DNA of 64,000 bases from Halorubrum ruber (GTDB taxonomy: Archaea > Halobacteriota > Halobacteria > Halobacteriales > Haloferacaceae): contig NZ_CP073695.1 in assembly GCF_018228765.1 (NCBI RefSeq), positions 620,001-684,000 of the forward strand. The letters run 5' to 3'. The translations under genes and the position numbers were made by a program. Shown here one piece after another: positions 25,739 to 34,741 of this stretch. The first letter of the stretch is position 1, and each line of letters begins with the position of its first letter. The notes beneath the pieces are model-generated. The model was not told where the DNA came from. It ran no database searches and saw only the letters and a program-made list of their open reading frames with translations.

Positions 25739-26962
25739 ATGCCCACCTTCGACACCATCGACGACCTCCCGGCAGACAAACGCGTCCTCGTTCGGCTCGA
25801 CCTCAACTCCCCGATCGAGGACGGCGAACCGCAGGACAACCGCCGGTTCGAGCGCCACGCGGAGACGGTCCGCGAGCTGGCCGACGCCGGCCACCGCGTC
25901 GTGCTCATGGCCCACCAGGGTCGCCCCGGCCGCGACGACTTCACCTCGCTCGCCGGCCACGCGGAGATCCTCGCCGACCACGTCGGCCGCGACGTGGGGT
26001 TCGTGGCCGACACGTACGGCGACGAGGCGTTGGCGGCGATCGACGCGCTCGAAGCGGGCGAAATCCTCCTCTTGGAGAACACCCGGATGTGCGAGGACGA
26101 GCTCCCCGAGGCGTCGCCCGAGGAGAAGGCGGAGACGGCGTTCGTCGAGACCTTGGCCCCCCACTTCGACGCGTACGTCAACGACGCCTACTCGGCGGCG
26201 CATCGGAAGCACGCCTCGCTGGTCGGCTTCCCGCTCGCGCTCCCCGCGTACGCGGGGCGCGTGATGGAGACGGAGTACGAGGCCAACACCGCCATCGCGA
26301 CCCGCGAGTTCGACGGCCCCGTCACGATGGTCGTCGGCGGAACGAAGGCGACCGACGTGATCGGCGTGATGGACGCCTTAGACGAGACGGTCGACCGCTT
26401 CCTCCTCGGCGGCGTCGCGGGCGAGCTCTTCCTCCGCGCCGCGGGCCACCCGGTCGGACACGATGTCGGCGAGATGGACCTGTTCGACGAGCAGTGGAAG
26501 AAGAATCAGGAGCTGATCGAGTCGGTTCTCGACGAGCGGGGCGACGCGATCCGCCTCGCGAGCGACCTCGCGTACGAGGGCGACGACGGCGAGCGAGCCG
26601 AGGTCGCCGTCGGCGACATCGACGAGAAGGCGACGGGCTACCTCGACGTGGGCGCCGCGACGGTCGCGGACTACGAGCCCGCGATCCGCGAGTCCGACGC
26701 CGTCTTCGTGAAGGGCGCGCTCGGCGTCTTCGAGGACGAGCGGTTCGCCGACGGCACCGTCGGCGTCCTCGAAGCCATCGCCGAGACCGACTGCTTCTCG
26801 GTCGTCGGCGGCGGCGACACCTCGCGGGCCATCGAGATGTACGGCCTCAGCGAGGAGGACTTCTCGCACGTCTCCATCGCGGGCGGGGCGTACATCCGGG
26901 CGTTGACGGGCGAGCCGCTCCCGGCGGTGGAGGTGCTGGAGGCGGCGGCGAAGCGGCAGTAG
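25739..26962 (+). CDS. pgk: Phosphoglycerate kinase
   Basis: 407 aa. Transfers phosphate from 1,3-bisphosphoglycerate to ADP. N-domain substrate-binding VLVRLDLNSPIEDG and RFERHAETVRELAD; VVLMAHQGRPG; LLLENTRMCEDE. C-domain nucleotide site TMVVGGTKATDV and FSVVGGGDTSRAIEMYG (about 345-361). Archaeal-type length. Its own TATA-like GCTTAACTA lies about 30 bases upstream. Acts in sequence with the adjacent gap product. Confidence 0.96.
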   Translation: MPTFDTIDDLPADKRVLVRLDLNSPIEDGEPQDNRRFERHAETVRELADAGHRVVLMAHQGRPGRDDFTSLAGHAEILADHVGRDVGFVADTYGDEALAAIDALEAGEILLLENTRMCEDELPEASPEEKAETAFVETLAPHFDAYVNDAYSAAHRKHASLVGFPLALPAYAGRVMETEYEANTAIATREFDGPVTMVVGGTKATDVIGVMDALDETVDRFLLGGVAGELFLRAAGHPVGHDVGEMDLFDEQWKKNQELIESVLDERGDAIRLASDLAYEGDDGERAEVAVGDIDEKATGYLDVGAATVADYEPAIRESDAVFVKGALGVFEDERFADGTVGVLEAIAETDCFSVVGGGDTSRAIEMYGLSEEDFSHVSIAGGAYIRALTGEPLPAVEVLEAAAKRQ

Positions 26963-27035
26963 AAGGGCGGAATCGATCTCAGAGCGGGGCGGGCGTTCGA
27001 TTCGATCCGGGCGATCGGGTTACGGAGAATCGAGG

Positions 27036-28513
27036 AGAAAGCCTCGCGCTTTAGCGCGGGGATGAATCCGACACTACCCTTCACAGTCCGCCGTTCGATG
27101 GCACGGCTGGATATTCCACGCTGAGCAAATACACAGCTTCAAGTAAGTTTGTCTACATAGGTTACGTATGGCGAAACAGGTCGTTACCCGCACCTACACC
27201 GCTTCCATACGGAACCAGTCGCGGGTACAAGACGACCTTGATTCGCTCGGGTTCGCAGCCAGTAAGCTCTGGAACGTCGGACGGTGGACGTGTAGTCGGA
27301 TCTGGGATGAAATCGATCACATCCCGAACCACAACGAACTCACCACGTACCTCAAAACCCACGAACGCTATGATGACCTGCATTCGCAGTCAAGTCAGCG
27401 AGTCCTTCAAGAACTCGCTGAGGCGTTCAACGGCTGGTACGGCAAACGACGTAACGGAGACACGAGAGCGAACCCGCCCGGCTACCGTAAACACGGCGAC
27501 GAACACCCGCGTTCCACAGTCACGTTCAAAGCCGCTGGCTTCAAACTCGACACCCAGTACAACCGCGTCCGACTCTCAAAAGGATCGAACCTGAAAGAGT
27601 ACTGGTCGGATTTTGTCCTGTGTAAGTACCAAACTCGCCCCGACGTTGACCTCTCCGCCGTGGAGAACGTCCAACAAGCCAAGATTGTGTGGACGGGCGA
27701 CGAATGGGAACTACACTTCGTCTGTAAGGTCGAGATCGACGTGGATGAAGCCCCCGGTGAGAAGACGGTGGGTGTTGATCTCGGTATTAACAACTTTGCC
27801 GCGCTCGCGTATGAAGACGGTCACAGCGAGCTGTACCCGCTGAACTGCTTGAAACAGGACGACTACTACTTCAGCAAGCGAATTGCTCGGTGTGACGACT
27901 CGAATTCCGATCAGGCCACCCGGCTGAACCAGAAGAAGTCGGCCCGCCGCACCTACTACTTCCACACCCTCTCGAAACATATTGTCCAGCGGTGTGTTGA
28001 CGAGGAAGTTGGAACTATCGTGGTGGGAGATCTCTCCGGCATCCGTGAGGATGAGGAGAACGCCGAGTCAAAGGACTGGGGCATGCACGGGAATCTTGAT
28101 CTGCACTCGTGGGCATTCGACCGTTTCACAGACCTTCTCGAATACAAAGCCGAAATGGAAGGTGTCACGGTTGAACAAGTGTCTGAGCGGGATACCTCGA
28201 AGTCGTGTTCGTGCTGTGGCCGGAAGTGTGACGCGAACCGTGTTGAACGTGGACTGTATGTCTGCGATGAGTGCGGGACAGTGGCGAACGCGGACGTGAA
28301 CGGTGCTGAGAACATTCGGCAGAAAGTATCTCCAAGTCCCGCCACGGATGGCGGTGATAGGAGTAACGGCTGGTTGGCACAGCCATCGACGTTCTTGTTT
28401 GACAAGGAAACTGGTGCGTTTGTACCTCAAGAACAGGTCACGTCGTAAACCACAATATCCCAACCCAGCGGTGCGGTGCCGTGGGAATCCTCGCGCTTCA
28501 GCGCGGGGAGGAT
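27036..28513 (+). mobile_element. IS200/IS605-group (IS1341-type) element carrying tnpB, no tnpA
   Basis: A single tnpB gene in distinctly lower-G+C sequence sits between pgk and lrp. A right-end-type hairpin lies at 28488-28512 (CCTCGCGC TTCA GCGCGGGG, then AGGATGTCAA), ending next to the lrp stop codon. A near-copy of the same hairpin (CCTCGCGC TTTA GCGCGGGG, 27042-27061) occurs before the gene. The left boundary is uncertain: it may be the left hairpin or lie nearer 27100. No Y1 transposase is present, so the element is non-autonomous. Confidence 0.75.
27168..28448 (+). CDS. tnpB: TnpB-family protein (RNA-guided nuclease homologue) with catalytic Glu apparently replaced by Gly
   Basis: 426 aa, full length. 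RuvC-like domain: D204 in GVDLGINN, then VVGDLSGIRE where the family's catalytic Glu would sit but G287 is found, and D376 in NADVNGAENIRQK. Spacings fit ISDra2 TnpB (D191/E278/D361). A four-cysteine zinc finger (CSCCGRK ... CDECG) lies between the last two motifs. Known TnpB proteins use a guide RNA from the element's 3' end to cut DNA and favour element retention. With Glu missing this copy may be cleavage-deficient. G+C is lower than neighbours, consistent with transfer. Confidence 0.88.
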   Translation: MAKQVVTRTYTASIRNQSRVQDDLDSLGFAASKLWNVGRWTCSRIWDEIDHIPNHNELTTYLKTHERYDDLHSQSSQRVLQELAEAFNGWYGKRRNGDTRANPPGYRKHGDEHPRSTVTFKAAGFKLDTQYNRVRLSKGSNLKEYWSDFVLCKYQTRPDVDLSAVENVQQAKIVWTGDEWELHFVCKVEIDVDEAPGEKTVGVDLGINNFAALAYEDGHSELYPLNCLKQDDYYFSKRIARCDDSNSDQATRLNQKKSARRTYYFHTLSKHIVQRCVDEEVGTIVVGDLSGIREDEENAESKDWGMHGNLDLHSWAFDRFTDLLEYKAEMEGVTVEQVSERDTSKSCSCCGRKCDANRVERGLYVCDECGTVANADVNGAENIRQKVSPSPATDGGDRSNGWLAQPSTFLFDKETGAFVPQEQVTS

Positions 28514-28514
28514 G

Positions 28515-28973
28515 TCAATCCTTGACGTCGAGGTCGAACTGCTCGTTTTCCGTGACCGCGTTGAGGACGACGCTCGTGTTCGACTCGCGGATGTCCGCGT
28601 CCGTGAGGATCGATTTGATCTGGTCGTTCATCCCGTCCGTGTCGGTGAACTTCCCGATGGCGATCACGTCGTAGTCGCCGGTGACCTCGTAGACGCTCAC
28701 CATCTGTTTCTCTTGGCGCAGCTTCTCGGTGACGTCCGGCAGCGCGCTCCCCTCCACTTTGAGCTGGAGCACGGCCGTCACGTCGTAGCCGAGCTTGTCG
28801 TAGTCGACGACGGGGGTGTACCCCCGGATCACGCCCTCCTCTTCGAGGTCGCGGAGGTGGTTCGAGACGGTCGTCACCGAGACGTCGAGCTCGTCGCCCA
28901 GGCTTCGGAGGCTCGCGCGGCCGTTGCTGAGCAGCGAGTTGATAAGCTTCGCGTCGAGGTTTTCGTACGTCAT
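28515..28973 (-). CDS. lrp: Lrp/AsnC-family transcription regulator
   Basis: 152 aa. Helix-turn-helix at about 10-50 ([20 protein letters not shown], then [20 protein letters not shown]), linker, and an RAM/AsnC ligand-binding domain ([20 protein letters not shown], then [15 protein letters not shown]). Start chosen at ATG 28971-28973; a TTG nine bases upstream is less likely. Divergent from glnA with a shared 126-base intergenic region. The same arrangement is known in Halobacterium, where Lrp influences glnA, so a role in nitrogen/glutamine control is likely. Confidence 0.92.
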   Translation of the reverse strand: MTYENLDAKLINSLLSNGRASLRSLGDELDVSVTTVSNHLRDLEEEGVIRGYTPVVDYDKLGYDVTAVLQLKVEGSALPDVTEKLRQEKQMVSVYEVTGDYDVIAIGKFTDTDGMNDQIKSILTDADIRESNTSVVLNAVTENEQFDLDVKD

Positions 28974-28995
28974 CACACCCAACCACGCTTTCGGG

Positions 28996-29070
28996 GGTTT
29001 AGAATTTTACGAACGTCCAGCAGTTTTGCCTGTCCGGCGGTTCATGCGCCAAGCGATAAGGCCTTTATAC
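28996..29070. promoter_or_regulatory. Divergent lrp-glnA promoter region
   Basis: On the minus strand an A/T-rich box (complement of TTTAGAATTTTAC, 28998-29010) lies about 25-35 bases from the lrp ATG. On the plus strand TTTATAC (29064-29070) lies about 30-36 bases from the glnA ATG. The roughly 50 bases between the boxes are the natural place for Lrp binding. Confidence 0.6.
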
Positions 29071-29099
29071 TGGCAGATAAGGAATGAAGCGTCCAGAAC

Positions 29100-30467
29100 A
29101 TGACGGACGAACACGCGAAACCGGACGGCGGCCTCACGGCCGAGGAACAGGCGGTACTCGACGAGATCGAGGAAGAGAACGTCGACTTCCTGCGGCTCCA
29201 GTTCACCGACATTCTCGGCGTCGTGAAGAACGTCTCCGTCCCCGCCCATCAGGCGGAGAAGGCGTTCACCGAGGGTATCTACTTCGACGGCTCCTCCATC
29301 GAGGGGTTCGTGCGCATCCAGGAGTCGGACATGCGGCTCGTCCCCGACCCCGACACGTTCGCGGTGCTCCCGTGGCGCAGCGGCGAGGACGGCTCCGCGG
29401 CCGCGCGCCTCATCTGTGACATCGTCGACACCGACGGCGAACCGTTCGTCGGCGGGCCGCGCCAGGTGTTGAAGAGCGTCCTCGAAGAGGCCGAGGAGAT
29501 GGGGTACTCCGTCTCGATCGGTCCCGAGCCCGAATTCTTCCTCTTCAAGACCGACGACGAGGGGAACGCGACGACGACCCCCCACGACAACGGCGGCTAC
29601 TTCGACCTCGCGCCGAAGGACCTCGCGTCCGACGTGCGCAAGGAGATCATCTTCACCTTAGAGGAGATGGGCTTCGAGATCGAGGCCTCCCACCACGAGG
29701 TCGCCGAGGGCCAACACGAGATCAACTTCAAGTACGACGACGCGCTCACGACCGCGGACAACATCGCGACGTTCCGCGCCGTCGTCCGCGCGGTCGCCGC
29801 ACAGCACGACCTCCACGCGACGTTCATGCCCAAGCCCATCGCCGACATCAACGGCTCGGGCATGCACAGCCACATCTCGCTGTTCGACGAGGACGGCAAC
29901 GCGTTCGCCGACGACTCGGACGAGTTCAACCTCAGCGAGACGGCCTACGAGTTCATGGGCGGCATCTTAGAGCACGCCCCCGCGTTCACGGCCGTGACGA
30001 ACCCGACCGTGAACTCCTACAAGCGCCTGGTGCCCGGCTACGAGGCGCCAATCTACGTCGCGTGGTCCGACACGAACCGCTCGGCGCTCGTCCGCGTGCC
30101 GGACGCCGCGGGCGTCTCCGCGCGCTTCGAGGTCCGCAGCCCCGACCCGTCCTGTAACCCCTACCTCGGCATGGCGTCGCTCATCGCCGCCGGCCTCGAC
30201 GGGATCAAGACCGGCGCCGACCCCGGCGACCCGGTCCGCGAGGACATCTACGAGTTCGACGACGCGAAGCGTCAGGAGTACGGCATCGAGACGCTCCCGC
30301 CGAACCTCGGCAAGGCCGTCGAGGAGTTAGAGGAAGACGAGGTGCTGCAGGAGGCGCTCGGCCCCCACACCTCCGAGAAGTTCGCCGAGGCGAAGTCCCA
30401 GGAGTTCAGCGAGTACCTCACCCAGGTGTCGCAGTGGGAGGAGGACCGCTACCTGGAGACCTTCTGA
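29100..30467 (+). CDS. glnA: Glutamine synthetase, type I
   Basis: 455 aa. ATP-dependent ligation of ammonia to glutamate. Beta-grasp N-domain ([20 protein letters not shown]) with [10 protein letters not shown] (about 61-70). Catalytic domain: GPEPEFFLF (Mg-binding Glu), [26 protein letters not shown], the Arg region [20 protein letters not shown], and [15 protein letters not shown]. No adenylylation-loop Tyr of the GSI-beta type is evident, consistent with the GSI-alpha form found in archaea. Divergent lrp is the likely regulator. Followed by repeat copy C. Confidence 0.97.
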   Translation: MTDEHAKPDGGLTAEEQAVLDEIEEENVDFLRLQFTDILGVVKNVSVPAHQAEKAFTEGIYFDGSSIEGFVRIQESDMRLVPDPDTFAVLPWRSGEDGSAAARLICDIVDTDGEPFVGGPRQVLKSVLEEAEEMGYSVSIGPEPEFFLFKTDDEGNATTTPHDNGGYFDLAPKDLASDVRKEIIFTLEEMGFEIEASHHEVAEGQHEINFKYDDALTTADNIATFRAVVRAVAAQHDLHATFMPKPIADINGSGMHSHISLFDEDGNAFADDSDEFNLSETAYEFMGGILEHAPAFTAVTNPTVNSYKRLVPGYEAPIYVAWSDTNRSALVRVPDAAGVSARFEVRSPDPSCNPYLGMASLIAAGLDGIKTGADPGDPVREDIYEFDDAKRQEYGIETLPPNLGKAVEELEEDEVLQEALGPHTSEKFAEAKSQEFSEYLTQVSQWEEDRYLETF

Positions 30468-30701
30468 GGCGACCGCGCGGCCCGACGTTTCGATTTCTTT
30501 CGGTCTTCTATCGTGCCGTCCGGTTTCGCCCTGTTGCGCGTTTTTCGAGTGAGAGCGCTTCGTCTCCCAGAGAGCGTGTGAACTCGCGACCGATCGATTG
30601 CGGGAGTGCGTGTAATACGTCGTGAGTGAAACCATTTATAAATCAGAGTGCGGTGTTGCTGTCGGCTTTTTATAAGCGATCGACGCTGCTGGGATGGCGA
30701 T
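30468..30701. other. Spacer between glnA and repeat copy C
   Basis: No gene recognised. Contains T-rich stretches shortly after the glnA stop (TTTCGATTTCTTTC near 30487) that could act in termination. Two A/T boxes (ATTTATAAAT near 30632 and TTTTTATAAG near 30667) resemble those found at the borders of the repeat family. Confidence 0.4.
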
Positions 30702-31016
30702 CTTCAAAGCCCCAGTCGCGACGGCTCGCGCGCCTTGCTGCGCTCCTCGCTCGGTCGCTGTTGCTCCCTCGCTGCGGTGCTTGCTGCGGCGTGCTTCGCC
30801 CTCGCGACTGCCCCTTTGAGTCCCACCCCACACCGCTCAGCACCGCAACCTCACACCTCCCCAGCCTCGCGGTTCGCGCTCTCCGAGCGCTCACCGCGTC
30901 CAGCGAGAATCGAAGATTCTCTGGCAGCCGGCGCGTAGCGCCGGCGACCTCGCGGGCTGGCTCGCGGCCGCCGATGGCGGCCGCTCGCAGGCGCGCCACC
31001 GCCTGCCATTTATAAA
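30702..31016 (-). repeat. Dispersed structured element, copy C
   Basis: Reverse-strand copy between the convergent glnA and nrdJ genes. P3 core CAGTCGCGA/TCGCGACTG (30802-30810 with 30713-30721) is perfectly paired although copies B and D have C-G where this copy has T-A. CAAAG-GGG and GGG-CTTTG flank it. P2 is CGCGGT/ACCGCG. Two inserted triloop hairpins: 30905-30921 (7 bp, loop GAA) and 30927-30945 (8 bp, loop GTA). On the element's 5' side a TATA-like TTTATAAAT (31008-31016) sits just before the GGTGGCGCG box. Confidence 0.85.
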
Positions 31017-31155
31017 CGACCGTCGTCGCCGCTGGCGACTATTTAAATACCGAATCGCTGCTACCGATCTGTGATACTCACTCCCGGTATCGATCGCGTT
31101 CGTACGAACTGCGAAAAATCGCGCCGCAAGCGCTTTTACCGTCAGTTCGGTCCGT

Positions 31156-34100
31156 CTAACACTCCGACCAGCCGCACGACTCGCACGTCTTGCAGCCCTC
31201 GGAGTAGTAGAGGTTCATGCCGCCGCACTCGGGGCACTCGGGCGACTCGCCCGCCGCGATGAGCTCCTGGGTCGAGTCGTCGGCGCCGGCGGCGTCGTCT
31301 TCCGCTGCCGGGCCGGGGGCGTCCGCGCTCGGGGCGTCGGTCGCCGTGCCGGCGTCGACCGCGCCGCCGTCGGTCTGGCTCGGGGGGCTCGCGCCCGCCG
31401 CGGACTCCTCGACGTCGTCGAGGCTCTGCTGTTGGGGAATCCCCTTGTCGACGTCGTCGTCGAGGTAGCGCCGGAGCGCGGTGCCGATGGCGTCCGGGAT
31501 CGACTGGATCTGCTCGCCTTTGTCCCAGGCGACCTTCGGGCTCCGGGTGCCCTGGAGCTCGTCGACGATCTCCTCGGGGTCGACGCCCGAGCGGAGCGCC
31601 GTCGAGATGACCTTCGCGAGCGCCTCCGTGAAGGAGTTGGTGTAGCCGCCGGAGTGGCCGATGTTCGCGAACAGCTCGAACGGCAGCCCGTTCTCGTCCT
31701 CGTTGATGGTGACGTACAGCTTGCCGTAGCCCGTCTCGACGCGCTGGGTGACCCCGTTCAGGGAGTCGGGGCGCGGGCTGCGCTCGCTGTAGTCGATCCG
31801 GGGCTGCTCCGTCGTTTCGAGCAGGTCCGAGATCTCCGCGTCGATCGCGGCCTGAACGTCCTCGTTGTCGAGGAACGCGTCGACACCGCCGAACACCTCG
31901 TTGATCTGTTCGACGATCGTCTCGGCGGCCTCGCTCTCGTCGGCGAACTCCGCGTTCTGCGCGCGCGTCGTGAGCACCTGCTTCGAGCGGGTGCCGTCGC
32001 GGTAGTAGGTGACGCCCTTCCCGCCGTTCTCGTAGATGTACTCGAAGACCTCCTTGGCGTCGCCCAGCGTGGAGTCGTTGGGCGCGTTCACGGTCTTCGA
32101 GATGGCGGAGTCGACGCCCTTCTGACAGGCGACCTGGACGCCGGCGTGGTCCTTCGCGGAGAGGTCGCCGGTGACGACGAACAGCTCACCGATCGCGTCC
32201 GGAACGGTGTCGAGCCCCTCGACGCCGTCGAACTCGTTGGTCGCCATCTGCTCTTGGGCCTCCTCCTTGACGGCGTCGACGTCGACGTCGTTGGCCTCCA
32301 AGGTACGCAGGAAGTAGTCGTCGAACTCGACGAGCATCTCGTCGCCCTGAACGTCGTCGGAGACGTTCTTGTAGTAGGCGACGTTGTAGATGGGCTCACA
32401 GCCCCCGGTCGTGTTGCCGATCATCGACGTCGTGCCCGTGGGGGCGATCGTCGTCGTGTTGTGGTTGCGGATCGGGAAGCCGTCCGCCCACTCGTCGGCG
32501 TCGAGCCCGGTGTAGTGCTCGAACCAGTCGCGGTGTTCGGTCGGGTTCGCGTACTTCGAGTCCGCCCAGTCGTTGAAGGTGCCGCGCTCCTCGGCGAGCT
32601 CGTGGGAGGCGAGCTTCGACTGGTGGTTGATGTGGGTCATCAGTTGCCGGGCGATCTCGTTGCCCGACTCGGAGCCGTAGCGGACGCCGAGCTGGACGTA
32701 CAGCTGCGCGAGCCCCATGATCCCGAGCCCGATCTTCCGCATGTCGCGGACCTTCTCTTCGATCTCGTCGACCGGGAAGTCGGACATCGTGACGACGTTC
32801 TCGAGGAAGCGGGTGCCGTACGCGATCCGCTCTTCGAACTCCTCGAAGTCGATCGCCTCCTCGAGGAACGCCTCGACCGCGGCGGCCTCGGAGTCGTACT
32901 CGTCGGCGTGCTCGTCGGACCAGACGCGCCAGTCGGGGGCGTCGAGGTCCGCGAGCGTCGAGAGGTTGATGTGGCCGAGGTTACAGGCCTCGTACTCCTC
33001 CAACGGCTGCTCACCGCAGGGATTTGTTGCGAGGATTCTGTGGCTTGGATTTTCCTCCACATCGAAGGAATGTTCTTTGTTGATCCGTTCGAGGTAGACG
33101 ACGCCCGGCTCCCCGTTCTCGTGGGCGCCCTCGATCATGTGGTCCCAGATCTCGGCCGCGGGGACGGAGAGCTCCTCGCCCACCTCGACGTGGTCGCCGA
33201 GGCCGAACATGTCGTAGAGCTCCTTCGTCTCCGGGGTGGCGACGTGGGGCTCCTCGGTGCGGGGGTTGGTGAAGGTGAACTCCTCGTCGTTCTCCAACGC
33301 ATCCATGAAGTCGTCCGTGACGCCGACGCTGATGTTGAAGTTCGAGAGGTGGCCCTCCACCGCGTTCCGGAGGTGTTCCGGCACCTTCCCGTCCTCGTCG
33401 ATGAGCTCGCGGGCCTCCTCCAAGGCGTCCGCGAAAGAGTTGTGCGTGAAGTCGTCGGGGTCGTTCAGGCGTAGCGAGTGGGCTAAGGAGACGTCCTTGT
33501 TCTTCGCGTGGATGAACTGGATGACGTCCGGGTGCGAGATGCGCATGACGCCCATCTGGGCGCCGCGGCGCGCGCCGCCCTGCGCGATCGTCTCGCACAT
33601 CTGGTCGAACGTCCGCATGAACGTGATCGGCCCGGAAGCGATGCCGCCGGTGGAGCCGACGGAGTCGCCGTAGGGGCGGAGCTTCCAGAACGCGTACCCC
33701 ATGCCGCCGCCGGACTGGAACACCTCGGCCGCCTCCTTGGCGGTCTGGTGGATGTCGGTGATGTCGTCGCCCGGCGAGTCGACGAAGCAGGCGGAGAGCT
33801 GTTGGAGCTCGTCGCCCGCGTTCATCAGGGTGGGGGAGTTCGGCATGAAGGAGAGCGACTCCATCCCCTGCCGGAACGTCTCGGCGGTCGCCTCGACGTG
33901 GTCGCGCACGCTCTCGGGAAGCTCGGGAACGACGGTCTCGTACGCGAACTTGTTGACGTTGTGGGCGGTGAGCGTCGTCTCCGCGTCGTCCTGCGCGGTC
34001 GTGCCCGCGCCGAAGACCTCCTCGGCGAGCTCGTCGCGCCGGGGGTGGTCGGGCTTCAGCTGGTCGGGCGTGACCGTGACCTCGACGCCCTGCTTTTCGG

Positions 34101-34317
34101 CCTCGAAGACGGCCTCCGCGAGCGCGACGTTGCGCGCGACGCGGTCGAACAGCTCCTCCTGATCTTCGTCCGGCTCGCCGTCCGCGTTCTTCCGGAGGTA
34201 GCGCGCAGGCAGGATGTTGTGGTAGGCGTTGCCCGTGAGGCGCTCCTCCATGGTGTCACCCGTGGTTCGTTTGATCGGCAGTTCGACTCCGTCGGCGGAG
34301 ACGCCGTCGCTGCTCAT
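31156..34317 (-). CDS. nrdJ: Adenosylcobalamin-dependent (class II) ribonucleotide reductase
   Basis: 1053 aa from ATG 34315-34317; the frame stays open further upstream but that extension (to 34770) lacks homology. Reduces ribonucleotides to deoxyribonucleotides using B12. Landmarks: MPNSPTLMNAGDELQQLSAC (N-terminal catalytic-site region), FQSGGGMGYAFWKLRP, ARRGAQMGVMRISHPD, ATNPCGEQPLEEYEACNLG (active-site Cys434), and GTTSMIGNTTGGCEPIYNV. The C-terminal CPECGG ... CESCGWSEC tail carries redox or zinc cysteines. Bases 33019-33085, encoding residues about 410-433 just before Cys434, use A/T-rich codons (about 44% G+C) unlike the rest. No intein is present. Confidence 0.95.
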   Translation of the reverse strand: MSSDGVSADGVELPIKRTTGDTMEERLTGNAYHNILPARYLRKNADGEPDEDQEELFDRVARNVALAEAVFEAEKQGVEVTVTPDQLKPDHPRRDELAEEVFGAGTTAQDDAETTLTAHNVNKFAYETVVPELPESVRDHVEATAETFRQGMESLSFMPNSPTLMNAGDELQQLSACFVDSPGDDITDIHQTAKEAAEVFQSGGGMGYAFWKLRPYGDSVGSTGGIASGPITFMRTFDQMCETIAQGGARRGAQMGVMRISHPDVIQFIHAKNKDVSLAHSLRLNDPDDFTHNSFADALEEARELIDEDGKVPEHLRNAVEGHLSNFNISVGVTDDFMDALENDEEFTFTNPRTEEPHVATPETKELYDMFGLGDHVEVGEELSVPAAEIWDHMIEGAHENGEPGVVYLERINKEHSFDVEENPSHRILATNPCGEQPLEEYEACNLGHINLSTLADLDAPDWRVWSDEHADEYDSEAAAVEAFLEEAIDFEEFEERIAYGTRFLENVVTMSDFPVDEIEEKVRDMRKIGLGIMGLAQLYVQLGVRYGSESGNEIARQLMTHINHQSKLASHELAEERGTFNDWADSKYANPTEHRDWFEHYTGLDADEWADGFPIRNHNTTTIAPTGTTSMIGNTTGGCEPIYNVAYYKNVSDDVQGDEMLVEFDDYFLRTLEANDVDVDAVKEEAQEQMATNEFDGVEGLDTVPDAIGELFVVTGDLSAKDHAGVQVACQKGVDSAISKTVNAPNDSTLGDAKEVFEYIYENGGKGVTYYRDGTRSKQVLTTRAQNAEFADESEAAETIVEQINEVFGGVDAFLDNEDVQAAIDAEISDLLETTEQPRIDYSERSPRPDSLNGVTQRVETGYGKLYVTINEDENGLPFELFANIGHSGGYTNSFTEALAKVISTALRSGVDPEEIVDELQGTRSPKVAWDKGEQIQSIPDAIGTALRRYLDDDVDKGIPQQQSLDDVEESAAGASPPSQTDGGAVDAGTATDAPSADAPGPAAEDDAAGADDSTQELIAAGESPECPECGGMNLYYSEGCKTCESCGWSEC

Positions 34318-34741
34318 TCGGCGGCCACCCCGCTGGTTTGGCGTGGGATATGGATCATCTGTAGTGTTGGTGTACTGGCGAGGCGGGCCCTTGTAGGTTC
34401 GGATGTTCGGACCCGCCCGGCATCTACGTGTCCGATTCGGTATGTAACGTCGGTCAGGCGCGTCTGACGCTGAATCCGGTACGTCGGTACAAAAAGGGCT
34501 CCGGACACATAAGCGTAGGTAGACCGGAGTGAAACTGATCTCCAACCGGCCAAACCGCTGTACGAGAGCGGTCTCCAACCGGAACAGAAGGGGGGTTGCT
34601 GGGCGGTGATTCCTCCGTCGATATCCGGCGCTGGCCTCCCCGCGCTCGTCGCCTCGCCGCGTGCGCGTCCGGACTCCGCGCAGTTCTTGCCGCGGATATA
34701 TCAAAATTCGATAACTGGATCCGCCCTCGTCCCACAAGCTT
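34318..34741. other. Upstream region of nrdJ and of a small membrane-protein gene
   Basis: 424 bases between divergent genes, no coding pattern recognised. An 11-base sequence TCTCCAACCGG occurs twice, 33 bases apart (34539-34549 and 34572-34582). An A/T-rich GATATATCAAAATTCGATAA (about 34694-34713) could hold a promoter for the + strand gene. No bacterial-type cobalamin riboswitch box was seen. Confidence 0.4.

Noticed and set aside
31432-33474. Long plus-strand open frame of 680 codons opposite nrdJ
   Set aside because: Composition is the Val/Leu/Arg/Asp mixture expected from the complement of high-G+C halophile genes. No family resemblance, and it lies entirely over a well-supported gene. 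Similar antisense frames opposite the photolyase (19484-21376) and cdc48 (36068-37537) were rejected for the same reason.
34318-34741. Cobalamin riboswitch controlling nrdJ
   Set aside because: No B12-box-like conserved motif was seen, and this riboswitch class is essentially bacterial.
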